Of a stretch of DNA of 64,000 nucleotides, positions 16,461-26,700 are shown piece by piece; position 1 is the stretch's first letter, and each line of letters begins with the position of its first letter. The stretch is taken from positions 124,001-188,000 of the forward strand of contig NZ_CABPSF010000009.1 of assembly GCF_902459685.1 (NCBI RefSeq), in the 5' to 3' direction. The DNA comes from Pandoraea iniqua. Lineage in GTDB: Bacteria > Pseudomonadota > Gammaproteobacteria > Burkholderiales > Burkholderiaceae. A program made the translations under genes and the position numbers. A model generated the notes under the pieces. The model worked only from the letters and a program-made list of their open reading frames with translations, made no database searches and had not been told where the DNA came from.

Positions 16461-18290
16461 ATGGCTTACGGAAAATCCGCACACGGCGACCACGACGGCC
16501 CGCAAAGCTTCTGGACGAAGTACGTCTGGAGTCAGGACCACAAAGTCATTGCCGTGCAGTACGCGCTCACGGCCATCGCCGTCGGTCTGGTCGGCCTCGT
16601 GCTCTCCAACCTGATGCGTCTGCAACTGGGCTTCCCCGGCAAGTTCTCGTTCATCGACGCCAGTCACTATTACCAGTACGTGACGATGCACGGCATGATC
16701 ATGGTGATCTACCTGCTCACCGCGCTGTTTCTGGGCGGCTTCGGCAACTACCTGATCCCGCTGATGGTCGGCGCGCGCGACATGGTCTTCCCGTTCCTGA
16801 ACATGCTCAGTTACTGGGTCTACCTGCTGGCCGTGATCGTGCTGATGGCGAGTTTCTTCGTACCGGGCGGCCCCACGGGCGCCGGCTGGACGCTCTACCC
16901 GCCACAAGCCATCCTGCCCGGCACACCGGGCACCGAGTGGGGCATCGTGCTGATGCTCATCTCGCTGCTGATCTTCATCGTGGCGGCGACGATGGGTGGC
17001 CTCAACTACGTCACCACGGTCTTGCAGGCGCGCACCGATGGCATGACGTTGCTGCGCATGCCGCTCACCGTCTGGGGCATTGTGATGGCGACCGTGCTGG
17101 CGCTGCTCGCCTTCCCTGCGCTGTTTGTGTCGGGCGTGATGATGCTGCTCGATAAGACGCTGCATACCAGCTTCTTCATGCCCGCCATCGTCTCGCTCGG
17201 ACAGCCGCTCGACTATCGCGGCGGCAGTCCGTTGCTGTTCCAGCATCTGTTCTGGTTCTTCGGTCACCCTGAGGTCTACATCGTCGCGCTGCCGGCGTTC
17301 GGTATCGTCTCCGATCTCATCAGCGTGCACGCGCGCAAGAACATCTTCGGCTACCGCATGATGGTCTGGGCGATTCTCGCTATCGGCGTGCTGTCGTTCG
17401 TCGTGTGGGCACACCACATGTTCATCAGCGGCATGAATCCGTACTTCGGCTTCTTCTTCGCCACGACCACGCTCATCATCGCCATCCCCACGGCCATCAA
17501 GGTCTACAACTGGGTGCTCACGCTTTGGCGCGGCGACATTCATCTGAGCGTGCCGATGCTGTTCGCCATCGGCTTCATCAGCACGTTCGTGATCGGCGGC
17601 CTGACGGGATTGTTTCTCGGCAACGTCAGCGTGGACATGCCGCTCTCGAACACCTACTTCGTGGTCGCACACTTCCACATGGTGATGGGCGTCGCGCCGC
17701 TGCTAGTGGTGTTCGGCGGCATCTATCATTGGTATCCGCTGGTGAGCGGCAAACGCCTGAACGATCGTCTCGGGCAGTGGCATTTCTGGATCACGTTTCT
17801 CGGCACCTACGCGATCTTCTTCCCGATGCATTACCTCGGCATTCTCGGCATGCCGCGACGCTATTACGAATTTCAGGGCTACAGCTTCATTCCGCAGTCG
17901 GCCCACACGATGAACACGTATATCTCCGTGGCGGCGTTCATCGTCGCGCTCGGGCAATTGCTGTTCCTGTTCAATCTCGCATGGAGTCTGCGGCACGGCA
18001 AACCGGCCGGTGCGAATACGTGGCGGGCCGCGTCGCTCGAATGGCAGACGCCCAACGTGCCGCCGGTGCACGGCAACTGGGGCCCGACGCTGCCCGTGGC
18101 CTATCGCTGGCCGTATGAGTACAGCGTGCCGGGCGACATCGATGACTTCGTTGCGCAGAATCTCGCCCCCGATCCACGACGCCCCGCGACGATGGTCGAT
18201 CGCGATGCCTTGCCCTCGCACGGACAATCGTCGCCCTCAGTGCCGCCCACACCCCCTTCGCCGGATAGCCCGAAAGGAGCCGCATCATGA
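16461..18290 (+). CDS. ctaD: Cytochrome c oxidase subunit I (haem-copper oxidase)
   Basis: A 609-aa, multi-spanning catalytic subunit with a very strong ribosome site (AAGGAGGAG). Visible landmarks are the haem-ligand region MHGMIMVIYLL, the D-channel segment FGNYLIPLMVGARDMVFPFL, the cross-linked His-Tyr pair in GHPEVY (H269 to Y273), the CuB histidines in WAHHMF, and the haem a/a3 ligands in VVAHFHMVMG. It reduces oxygen to water and pumps protons at the inner membrane. The stop overlaps the next start in ATGA. The tail is Pro-rich. Confidence 0.97.
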   Translation: MAYGKSAHGDHDGPQSFWTKYVWSQDHKVIAVQYALTAIAVGLVGLVLSNLMRLQLGFPGKFSFIDASHYYQYVTMHGMIMVIYLLTALFLGGFGNYLIPLMVGARDMVFPFLNMLSYWVYLLAVIVLMASFFVPGGPTGAGWTLYPPQAILPGTPGTEWGIVLMLISLLIFIVAATMGGLNYVTTVLQARTDGMTLLRMPLTVWGIVMATVLALLAFPALFVSGVMMLLDKTLHTSFFMPAIVSLGQPLDYRGGSPLLFQHLFWFFGHPEVYIVALPAFGIVSDLISVHARKNIFGYRMMVWAILAIGVLSFVVWAHHMFISGMNPYFGFFFATTTLIIAIPTAIKVYNWVLTLWRGDIHLSVPMLFAIGFISTFVIGGLTGLFLGNVSVDMPLSNTYFVVAHFHMVMGVAPLLVVFGGIYHWYPLVSGKRLNDRLGQWHFWITFLGTYAIFFPMHYLGILGMPRRYYEFQGYSFIPQSAHTMNTYISVAAFIVALGQLLFLFNLAWSLRHGKPAGANTWRAASLEWQTPNVPPVHGNWGPTLPVAYRWPYEYSVPGDIDDFVAQNLAPDPRRPATMVDRDALPSHGQSSPSVPPTPPSPDSPKGAAS

Positions 18291-18910
18291 GACCCGTTCC
18301 GTCGTGGCCGCCCATGCCCGGAGGCGCGCCAATCGCGCAGCCACCGCGCCGCAGGGCGTCGCAGGTTGCCATCTGGTGGCTGATGGGCGTCATCGGCGTG
18401 CTGTTCGGTCTGATGCTCGTCGCCTACGTGATGCGCATGAGTCTCGGCGACTGGCGGCCGCTGCCGTCGCTCCCGATGCTGTGGTTGAACACCGGGGTGC
18501 TGGCCGCGGCCTGCATCGTGATGCAGTCGTCCGTCTGGCAGGCAAAACGCGGAGAGCTGCGTCGCTCGCGCCGCGACTGGACGGTGGCGGGTGTGCTCGC
18601 GCTGGTGTTCGTGATCGGACAGCTCTGGGTCTGGCGCGATCTCGTCGCGCGCCACTACGGCGTGGCAGGTAATCCGGCCAATAGCTTCTTCTTCCTGCTC
18701 ACGGGGCTGCATGCGCTGCATCTCGTCGGCGGACTCGTCGCGTGGGCGCTGCTCATGCCGCGCGCGATGTCGCATGGCACGCGCGCGAGACGGCTGTCGC
18801 TCACCGCGCAGTACTGGCATTTTCTGCTGCTGCTGTGGCTCGTGCTGTTTGCCGCCATGACCAATCTCACGCCGGAGATTGCGCAGCGGTTGTGTGGCGT
18901 CAGTCAGTGA
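18287..18910 (+). CDS. Haem-copper oxidase subunit III-like protein (first of two)
   Basis: A 207-aa protein with about five hydrophobic segments (for example VAIWWLMGVIGVLFGLMLV and VAGVLALVFVIGQLWVWRDL). FFFLLTGLHALHLVGGLVAW and LSLTAQYWHFLLLLWLVLFA match the conserved C-terminal half of subunit III (TGxHxxHxxxG and YWHFVDxVW). It lacks the full-length N-terminal part of subunit III and is followed by a more typical copy. It starts in an ATGA overlap with ctaD and is probably an accessory membrane subunit of the complex. Confidence 0.82.
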   Translation: MRPVPSWPPMPGGAPIAQPPRRRASQVAIWWLMGVIGVLFGLMLVAYVMRMSLGDWRPLPSLPMLWLNTGVLAAACIVMQSSVWQAKRGELRRSRRDWTVAGVLALVFVIGQLWVWRDLVARHYGVAGNPANSFFFLLTGLHALHLVGGLVAWALLMPRAMSHGTRARRLSLTAQYWHFLLLLWLVLFAAMTNLTPEIAQRLCGVSQ

Positions 18911-18924
18911 GCCGGAGCGTCATC

Positions 18925-19626
18925 GTGAACACGACATCGACCCCTTCGAACGCCATCGCAGACCCAGCGCATCTGCCCGGCGGCTGGCGCGGCATCGTGA
19001 CCGATTGGTCAGGCGACCGCGCGGCATTTCAGGTGCCGTGGGGCAAGGCGATGATGTGGATCTTCCTCGTCTCCGACACCTTCGTCTTCAGCAGCTTTCT
19101 CATCGGCTACATGACGGTGCGCATCTCCACGACGGCACCGTGGCCCAACCCCGCCGAGATTTTTTCGCTGAATGTGAACGGGCACCCGGTGCCGCTGCTG
19201 CTCATCGCGATCATGACCTTCGTGCTGATCAGCAGCAGCGGCAGCATGGCGATGGCCGTCAACTACGCGTATCGGAAAGACCGCGACAAGACGGCAGCGT
19301 GCATTCTTGCGACCGCGTATCTGGGCATTGCGTTCGTGGGCATGCAGGCCTTCGAGTGGACCAATCTGATCGCGCACGAAGGTATTCGCCCGTGGGGCAA
19401 CAAGATGGGCGCGGCGCAGTTCGGCGCGTGCTTTTTCATGATCACTGGCTTTCACGGACTGCACGTGAGCGCGGGCGTGATCTATCTGCTCACCGTCATG
19501 CGCAAGGTGCTCAACGGCACGCTTGAGCGTCGGGACAACTATCAGCTCGTCGAAATCGCGGGCCTTTACTGGCACTTCGTCGATCTCGTCTGGGTGTTCA
19601 TCTTTGCGTTGTTCTATCTCTGGTAG
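18925..19626 (+). CDS. ctaE: Cytochrome c oxidase subunit III
   Basis: A 233-aa subunit III. The GTG at 18925 is chosen because GGAG lies 8 nt upstream and the frame upstream is in the preceding gene's shadow. It has WGKAMMWIFLVSDTFVFSSF, then VGMQAFEWTNLI, FFMITGFHGLHVSAGVIYLL and IAGLYWHFVDLVWVFIFALF, all hallmark segments of the family. Five or more membrane spans. It follows the smaller subunit III-like gene by 14 nt, so the operon carries two related subunits side by side. Confidence 0.92.
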   Translation: MNTTSTPSNAIADPAHLPGGWRGIVTDWSGDRAAFQVPWGKAMMWIFLVSDTFVFSSFLIGYMTVRISTTAPWPNPAEIFSLNVNGHPVPLLLIAIMTFVLISSSGSMAMAVNYAYRKDRDKTAACILATAYLGIAFVGMQAFEWTNLIAHEGIRPWGNKMGAAQFGACFFMITGFHGLHVSAGVIYLLTVMRKVLNGTLERRDNYQLVEIAGLYWHFVDLVWVFIFALFYLW

Positions 19627-19635
19627 AGGCCTGCC

Positions 19636-19998
19636 ATGGACCCCGCTGCTGCATCCTCAACGGCATCTGCAACTGCCTCCGCATCCGACGACCACGCCGG
19701 ACAACAGCACCCGGTTGGCATCTACCTGAAGGTGTGGGGGCTGCTGTTCGTGCTCTCGACGCTCTCGTATCTGGTCGACTATGCGAACCTGCATGGCTAT
19801 CTGCGATGGGGATTGATTCTCGCGCTGATGGTTGCCAAGGCGGGGCTGATCGTGGCGGTGTTCATGCATATGCGCTGGGAGCGGCTGGCGCTCGTCTATG
19901 CGATTCTGATTCCGCCGCTCGCGCTACTCGTGCTGATGGCGCTCATGGCGACGGAAGCCGACTACACGTTCCTCACGCGGTTGGCACATTTCGGTTAA
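19636..19998 (+). CDS. Cytochrome c oxidase subunit IV family protein (CtaF/CyoD-like)
   Basis: A 120-aa protein with an Ala/Ser-rich N-terminal tail and three hydrophobic segments: YLKVWGLLFVLSTLSYLVDY, ILALMVAKAGLIVAVFMHM and LIPPLALLVLMALMAT. The AKAxLIVxxFMHLR-like block is typical of prokaryotic subunit IV. It probably stabilises the oxidase. Last gene of the cox operon, 9 nt after ctaE. No assembly factors (cox10, cox11, sco) are present here. Confidence 0.9.
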   Translation: MDPAAASSTASATASASDDHAGQQHPVGIYLKVWGLLFVLSTLSYLVDYANLHGYLRWGLILALMVAKAGLIVAVFMHMRWERLALVYAILIPPLALLVLMALMATEADYTFLTRLAHFG

Positions 19999-20010
19999 TC
20001 GCACCAACGA

Positions 20011-20943
20011 TCACAACAATTCCACCAGCCGCCGGTCGCTCTTGCGACAGTACTCCGCGCAGGCCGCACGTGCAGCCGTCGCCGCACCGTGCACGAACAA
20101 CGGCGCATCGGCGCGCCGCGACATCGACACGACGATGGACGGCGGCGCGGGCTGCAACGGCAGTTCGACCACTTCCCCACTCGCGATCAGTGCGTCCACG
20201 AACAGGCGCGGTATTGCCGCCACGCCGAAGCCGTCGCGCACCAGTTGCACGATGACGGCAATCGACGGCGAACCCGTGATGCGCGTCTCCGACAGCGGCA
20301 CGCCATGCACGCCCGCCAGCTTTGCGACGATATCTTCGAGCGCCCGATGTGGTGCGGTGCCGCGTCCGTAGGTGAGGATCGGGTGCTGCAAGACCTGCTT
20401 CGCGAGACCTCCACGCGTGTTCGGAAACAGGCCAGTGCGTGCGATCCAGTGCACCGGGTAATTGGCTAACGCGTCGCACACCACGCTGCTGTCGTCGCTG
20501 CCTTCCACGCGAATGATCAGATCGAGTTCGTCGGCGAGCAACCGTCGTTGCAATTGCACGGAAACATCGACCGTCAACTCGACTTCCAGTGTCGGGTAAT
20601 CGGCGGCCAGCCGTCGCAAGTAGTGCGGCAGCCAGCTATGCACCACCGTTTCGATCACGCCCAGACGCAGGCGTCCGCGCGTGGTGCTTTCGCCGGACGC
20701 TGCCGCTTGCAGACGCTTGGCCGCTTCGACTACGGCCTTGGCGTAGCCCAGCAAATATTCACCGTTGGGCGTGAGGCGAAACTCGCGGCTCTCGCGATCG
20801 ACCAGCGCGGTATTCAACTCGTCTTCGAGCGCTTTCAGGCGCTGCGAAATGGCGGCAGGCGTGGCATGCAATGCGGCGGCCGTGGCGCGAAAGTTGCGCA
20901 GTTTGGCCAGCGTGACGAAGGTTTCGAGAAATCGGGTGTTCAC
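20011..20943 (-). CDS. LysR-family transcriptional regulator
   Basis: A 310-aa regulator. The GTG at 20943 is chosen because AGGA lies just upstream and because the family start NTRFLETFVTLAKLRNFRAT follows it at once; longer frames add unrelated residues. The HTH is AAALHATPAAISQRLKALED. The effector domain follows with GRLRLGVIETVVHSWLP. It is divergent from the DUF1445-MFS-oxoprolinase genes, so it most likely controls them. A palindrome in the shared promoter (21048-21069) fits a LysR box. Confidence 0.9.
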   Translation of the reverse strand: MNTRFLETFVTLAKLRNFRATAAALHATPAAISQRLKALEDELNTALVDRESREFRLTPNGEYLLGYAKAVVEAAKRLQAAASGESTTRGRLRLGVIETVVHSWLPHYLRRLAADYPTLEVELTVDVSVQLQRRLLADELDLIIRVEGSDDSSVVCDALANYPVHWIARTGLFPNTRGGLAKQVLQHPILTYGRGTAPHRALEDIVAKLAGVHGVPLSETRITGSPSIAVIVQLVRDGFGVAAIPRLFVDALIASGEVVELPLQPAPPSIVVSMSRRADAPLFVHGAATAARAACAEYCRKSDRRLVELL

Positions 20944-21047
20944 GGCAATCCTGTGGGGGGCAGGGGCGCGGTGCGCGCAATGGCGATCATGCTGTGAAGA
21001 AAAGAAAGACGGCAAACCTCGGGAAAACCCGCGAAGTCGTTAAGAAA

Positions 21048-21069
21048 TTCTATACGGCGACGCGTAGAA
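21048..21069. promoter_or_regulatory. Palindrome, candidate LysR operator
   Basis: TTCTA (21048-21052) and TAGAA (21065-21069) are inverted around a centre that also contains CG/CG symmetry. The site has the T-N11-A style of LysR boxes and lies between the divergent LysR gene and the DUF1445 gene, about 105 nt from the former's start. Confidence 0.45.
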
Positions 21070-21179
21070 AAACTCGTTAGCGACAACATTTTTTTCTTTC
21101 TATGCTTCACCCATCCGATGCGCCCCCCAAGGCACTTCAACGCATCTCCCCCGGAATGTTGCTCACTCGCCCGACTGCC

Positions 21180-22001
21180 ATGAACCACCCTGCCACGCCG
21201 CTCGATTTCACTTCGCAACGCGAGACGATCATGCCCTTCGAATTCCGTCAGGCCGTACGCAGCGGCCAGTTCCGTGGACCGACTGCCGGCTATTGCGGCG
21301 AGTTCGCGCAGGCCAACCTCGCCATCCTTCCCGTGGCGCATGCGCATGACTTCCTGCGCTTCTGCCAGAGCAACCCCAAGGCGTGTCCGCTGCTGGGCGT
21401 GGGCGAGCCCGGTCAATGGCACGTGCCGTCGCTGGGCCGCGAAGTGGATATCCGTACCGACGTGCCGGGCTACAACGTCTACCGCGACGGCAAGCTCGCT
21501 GGCGAAGTCGACAATCTGGCCGAGTACTGGCAGAGCGACTTCGTCGTGTTCGCGATTGGCTGCTCTTTTTCGTTCGAACACATGCTCGCCAAGGCGGGCA
21601 TTCCGCTGCGTCACGTGGAAGAGGGCTGCAATGTGCCGATGTATCGCACGAAGATCGCCAACCAGCGTGCGGGCAAATTCGGCGGCGAGCTGGTGGTGTC
21701 GATGCGCCCGATGAAAGGGGCCGACGCCATTCGCGCCGTGCAGATCACGAGCCGTTTCCCGGGCGTGCACGGCGCGCCGATTCATATTGGTGACCCGGCC
21801 GAGCTGGGCATCACCGACTTGTCGAAGCCGGAATTCGGCGACGCCGTGACCATTCGCGACGGCGAATTGCCGGTGTACTGGGCTTGCGGCGTGACGCCGC
21901 AGACCGCGCTGATGGGCGCCAAGCTGCCGCTCGCCATCGCACACAAGCCGGGCTACATGCTCATGACCGATATCCCGAATGCCTCGCTCGCCGTCTTCTA
22001 A
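21180..22001 (+). CDS. DUF1445/UPF0317 family protein (D-glutamate cyclase-like, putative hydro-lyase)
   Basis: About 273 aa from the ATG at 21180; the family usually has about 265 aa, and longer frames up to 21102 add nothing family-like. Hallmarks are [81 protein letters not shown] and the C-terminal [13 protein letters not shown] and PGYMLMTDI. The animal enzyme carrying this domain converts D-glutamate to 5-oxo-D-proline. The downstream oxoprolinase-type gene makes the same type of reaction plausible here. Cytoplasmic. Confidence 0.88.
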   Translation: MNHPATPLDFTSQRETIMPFEFRQAVRSGQFRGPTAGYCGEFAQANLAILPVAHAHDFLRFCQSNPKACPLLGVGEPGQWHVPSLGREVDIRTDVPGYNVYRDGKLAGEVDNLAEYWQSDFVVFAIGCSFSFEHMLAKAGIPLRHVEEGCNVPMYRTKIANQRAGKFGGELVVSMRPMKGADAIRAVQITSRFPGVHGAPIHIGDPAELGITDLSKPEFGDAVTIRDGELPVYWACGVTPQTALMGAKLPLAIAHKPGYMLMTDIPNASLAVF

Positions 22002-22184
22002 TTCCTGACGGCAAGACACGCACCCCGCATCAGGCACCACGTAGCACGCATCACATAAGAACACCGCGCCATGACGGAAGTCGGCAGGGCAGTTGCTGCC
22101 GGCCGTCGACCGAACACGCCCATCGCGGAGCGCGGCCCGAGGGCATCACACGGCAAGACAGGACATCACCGGAGTCTTCTTCTC

Positions 22185-23522
22185 ATGGATAGCAAAACCC
22201 CTCTCGCGAGCCCGTCGGCAGCCGCTGCTGCCACGGCGCCGGACACGCCGGCCCCCGCCGGCGGCAGTCTGTTCGGCTGGTACGGCGACGCGACACCAAC
22301 TGAAAAGCGCGCGTTCTGGAGCTGCAAGGTCGGCTACATGCTCGACGGCATGGACACGCAGATGCTGAGCTTCGTCATCCCGACATTGATCGCCACGTGG
22401 GGCATCAGCCTCGCCGACGCGGGCTTCATCGGCACGCTCACACTGCTCGCGTCGGCCCTCGGCGGCTGGGTCGCCGGCATTCTGTCCGATCGCATCGGAC
22501 GCGTGCGTACGCTGCAACTGACCGTGCTCTGGTTCGCGGTATTCACCGGGCTGTGCGGTCTCGCGCAGAACTATCACCAACTGCTCGCAGCGCGTGCGCT
22601 TATGGGCTTCGGCTTCGGCGGTGAATGGACGGCCGGCGCCGTGCTGATCGGCGAAGTGATCCGCGCCCGCGATCGCGGCAAGGCCGTGGGGCTGGTGCAG
22701 TCGGGCTGGGCCATCGGGTGGGGCCTGACCGCCATTCTCTACGCGGTGCTGTTCTCGCTGATGCCGGCGGAACTGGCTTGGCGTGCGCTGTTCCTGATCG
22801 GCTTGCTGCCGGCGCTGCTGGTGCTGTTCATCCGCCGCTACGTGAAAGAGCCGGAGGTGTATCAAAAGGAGAAGGCCAAGCAGGCGAAGTCGGACGACGC
22901 CCCGGGACTCGCGGCCATCTTCAGCCCGAAACTGCTCTCCACGACGATTCGCGCGGCATTGCTGACCACCGGTGCGCAGGGCGGCTACTACGCCATCACC
23001 ACGTGGTTGCCGACGTTCCTCAAGACCGAGCGTCATCTCACGGTGATGGGCACGGGCGGCTATCTCGCGATGATCATCTTCGGCTCGTGGGTCGGCTATC
23101 TGGTGAGTTCGTACCTGACCGACCGTCTGGGCCGCAAACCGAACTTCATCCTGTTCGCCGTGGGCTCGATGGTGATTGCGTTCTCGTACACGTCGCTGCC
23201 GCTCACCGACAGCGCTATGTTCTGGCTGGGCTTCCCGCTCGGGTTCTTCGCCTCCGGTATCTTCAGCGGCATGGGCGCCTTCCTGACCGAGTTGTTCCCG
23301 ACGAACGTTCGCGGCTCGGGCCAAGGTTTCTGCTACAACGTCGGCCGCGCAGTGGGTGCCCTGTTCCCCTTCCTTATCGGCATGCTCTCCAAGCAGTACG
23401 GGCTGGGCACGACCATCGGCATCTTCGCGGCGGTGGCTTACGGTGTGCTGATTCTGGCGGCGCTTACCCTGCCGGAAACACGTGGCCGCGAGCTGGAATC
23501 GCTCGAACTGAAAACGCAGTGA
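22185..23522 (+). CDS. MFS transporter (organic acid/amino acid derivative carrier)
   Basis: A 445-aa major facilitator with 12 predicted membrane spans. ATG at 22185 has GGAG ten nt upstream; a longer frame from 22071 has no support. Family marks are GYMLDGMDTQMLSFVIPTLI in helix 1, the loop motif GILSDRIGRVRTL, GEWTAGAVLIGEVIRARDRG in helix 5, and the second-half repeat SYLTDRLGRKPNF. It resembles the acid:proton symporter branch. Its place between the DUF1445 and oxoprolinase genes suggests it imports their substrate, for example D-glutamate or 5-oxoproline. Confidence 0.88.
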   Translation: MDSKTPLASPSAAAAATAPDTPAPAGGSLFGWYGDATPTEKRAFWSCKVGYMLDGMDTQMLSFVIPTLIATWGISLADAGFIGTLTLLASALGGWVAGILSDRIGRVRTLQLTVLWFAVFTGLCGLAQNYHQLLAARALMGFGFGGEWTAGAVLIGEVIRARDRGKAVGLVQSGWAIGWGLTAILYAVLFSLMPAELAWRALFLIGLLPALLVLFIRRYVKEPEVYQKEKAKQAKSDDAPGLAAIFSPKLLSTTIRAALLTTGAQGGYYAITTWLPTFLKTERHLTVMGTGGYLAMIIFGSWVGYLVSSYLTDRLGRKPNFILFAVGSMVIAFSYTSLPLTDSAMFWLGFPLGFFASGIFSGMGAFLTELFPTNVRGSGQGFCYNVGRAVGALFPFLIGMLSKQYGLGTTIGIFAAVAYGVLILAALTLPETRGRELESLELKTQ

Positions 23523-23729
23523 GGGATTCGGCACTTCACCTCACTTCGATTTGATGAAACACCGCGGCAGCCGTCGCTGCCGCGCCTGAACACATTCCCC
23601 TGATCGCATCATTCTGTGCAGCCCCGTGGCGATGTCCATGCGGGCCTGCATGGGAGACGTGCGCTCTGTGAAATTGTGAAACTGTGGAATCGGTCTTTCC
23701 CGTTTGACCATTGCTTTGCGAGTGACCCC

Positions 23730-26700
23730 ATGACGAACGCTCTCACGCCTGCTACCCAACACAACATCGCCACCGACCCGCGCTGGCAGTTCTGGATCGA
23801 TCGTGGCGGCACCTTCACCGACATCGTGGCGCGTCGTCCGGACGGCACGCTGGTGACGCACAAACTGCTCTCGGAGAATCCGGAGCAGTATCGCGATGCC
23901 GCCGTTGCCGGTATCCGTCACCTGCTCGGTCTGTCGACGGGCGAACCGATTACGCCCGCACAAGTCGAGATGGTGAAGATGGGCACCACCGTCGCGACCA
24001 ACGCTCTGCTGGAGCGCAAAGGCGAGGCGCTGGCGTTGGTCACGACGCAGGGCTTCCGCGACGCGTTGCGCATCGCTTATCAAAATCGCCCGCGGCTGTT
24101 CGATCTGGATATCGCGCTGCCCGAAGCGTTGTATGCGGAAGTGGTGGAAGTCGATGAGCGTGTCGGTGCGCAGGGCGAGGTGGTGCGCGAGCTGGATCTC
24201 GTCGCGGCACGCGGTGCACTCGAATCCGTGTATGCGAAAGGCGTGCGCGCGCTGGCCATCGTGCTGATGCACGGCTATCGCTTTCAGGCGCATGAAAAGG
24301 CACTGGCGACGCTCGCCCGTGAACTGGGCTTCACGCAAGTGTCGGTGTCGCACGAGGTGTCGCCGCTGATGAAGCTGGTGTCGCGCGGTGACACGACCGT
24401 GGTTGATGCCTATCTCTCGCCGATTCTGCGGCGCTATGTCGAGCAGGTCGCGCAGGAGATGCCGGGCGTGAATCTGCAATTCATGCAGAGCAGCGGCGGC
24501 TTGACGCGTGCCGATAATTTTCAGGGTAAGGATGCGATCTTGTCCGGCCCGGCGGGTGGCATCGTCGGCATGGTGCGCGCGTCGAGTGCTGCGGGTTTTG
24601 ATCGCGTCATCGGCTTCGACATGGGCGGCACGTCCACCGACGTGTCGCATTACAACGGCGAGTTCGAGCGCGTGTTCGAGACGCAGGTCGCAGGCGTGCG
24701 CATGCGCGCGCCAATGATGAGTATTCACACGGTGGCGGCCGGTGGCGGCTCGGTGCTGTCGTTCGATGGCACACGGTTGCGCGTGGGTCCCGATTCGGCG
24801 GGCGCCAATCCGGGGCCGGCGGCGTATCGCCGCGGCGGACCGCTCACGGTGACCGATTGCAACGTCATGCTGGGCAAGATTCAGCCTGCGCACTTCCCGA
24901 AGGTGTTCGGACCGCAGGCGAATGAAGCGCTCGACCGTGAGGTTGTGGTCGAGAAGTTCACCGCGCTGGCGAAAGAGATCGAGCGTGCCACCGGCCGCAG
25001 CCAGACACCGGAAGCGCTCGCCGAAGGCTTCCTCGAAATCGCGATCGGCAGTATGGCCAACGCGATCAAGAAGATCTCCGTGCAACGCGGTCACGACGTG
25101 AGCCGCTATGTGCTGACGACGTTCGGCGGTGCGGGTGGTCAACACGCGTGCGGCGTGGCCGATGCGCTCGGCATGACGCAGGTGTTTGCGCATCCGCTTG
25201 CAGGCGTGCTGTCCGCGTATGGCATGGGTCTCGCCGATCAGACGGCGATGCGAGAACGCATGATCGAAGCACCGCTTGCCGTCGACGGTCTGCAAGCACT
25301 GGAAGACGCGCTCGGTGCACTTGCCGATGAAGCGGCCAACAGTCTGCTCGCGCAGGGCGTGCCGCCGTCGCGCATCGAAACCGTGCGACGTGTGCACGTT
25401 CGCTACGCCGGCACGGATTCGGCCATTGCCGTGCCCTTCGGCGATGTCGAACAAATGCGCGCGGCTTTCGAAGCGGCTTATCGTCAGCGCTATTCGTTCC
25501 TGATGGATGGCGCGGCGCTGATTGTCGAAGTGGCGTCGGTCGAAGCGATCGGTCACTCGGACGCCCCCGTCGATATCACGCCGCTGGCCGCACGCACTGC
25601 CGGTACGCCGCAACCGATCGATCAAGTGAAGCTGTACGCGAGCGGCGCGTGGTGCGATGCCGCGCTGTTCTCACGCGACACGTTGCTCGCGGGTGACACC
25701 CTCGATGGCCCCGCCATCGTCGCCGAGAAGAGCGGCACGACCGTGGTGGAACCGGGATGGCAGGCGCAGATGAGCGCGCAAGGGAATTTAATTCTGACGC
25801 GCGTGGTGCCGCGTGAATCGCAACGCGGTCTGGGCACGCAGGCCGACCCGGTGCGGCTGGAAATCTTCAACAACCTGTTCATGTCGATCGCTGAGCAGAT
25901 GGGGCTGCGTCTGCAAAACACGGCGTACTCGGTGAATATCAAAGAACGCCTCGATTTCTCGTGCGCGCTCTTCGACCGGGAAGGTAATCTGATCGCCAAC
26001 GCACCGCACATGCCCGTGCATCTGGGGTCGATGGGTGAGAGCATTCGTACGGTGATCGAACGCAACCGCGGCGCGATGCGCGATGGCGACGTCTTCATGC
26101 TCAACGATCCGTACCACGGCGGCACGCACTTGCCGGACGTCACGGTGATCACGCCGGTGTTCATGGCGGGCGAGGACGAGCCGTTGTTCTACGTCGGCTC
26201 GCGCGGCCACCATGCCGATATCGGCGGTATCACGCCCGGCTCGATGCCGCCGGATTCGACGCATGTCGAAGAAGAGGGCGTGCTCATCGACAACTGGCAA
26301 CTGGTGGCCGCCGGTGCGCTGCGGGATCGTGAAACGCGCGGACTGCTCGCCGGCGCACGTTATCCCGCACGCAATATCGATCAGAACATGGCGGACTTGC
26401 GCGCGCAGGTCGCTGCGAACCAGAAGGGCGTGGACGAACTGCGCCGCATGGTGAACGAGTTCGGCCGCGACGTGGTGCTGGCCTATATGGGCCACGTGCA
26501 GGACAACGCCGAAGCGGCCGTGCGCCGAGTGATTGGCGCACTCGCCGACGGGCACTATCGTTATCCGCTCGATAACGGCGCGGTGATCGACGTGACGATT
26601 CGCGTCGATGCGGCGACGCACAGCGCGACCATCGACTTCACGGGCACGTCGGACCAGTTGCCGAACAACTTCAACGCACCGCGTGCGGTGTGCATGGCAG

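Noticed and set aside
23541-25625. Long - strand frame opposite the oxoprolinase gene (694 aa)
   Set aside because: Antisense shadow; no ribosome site or domain, and the + strand gene has clear motifs throughout.
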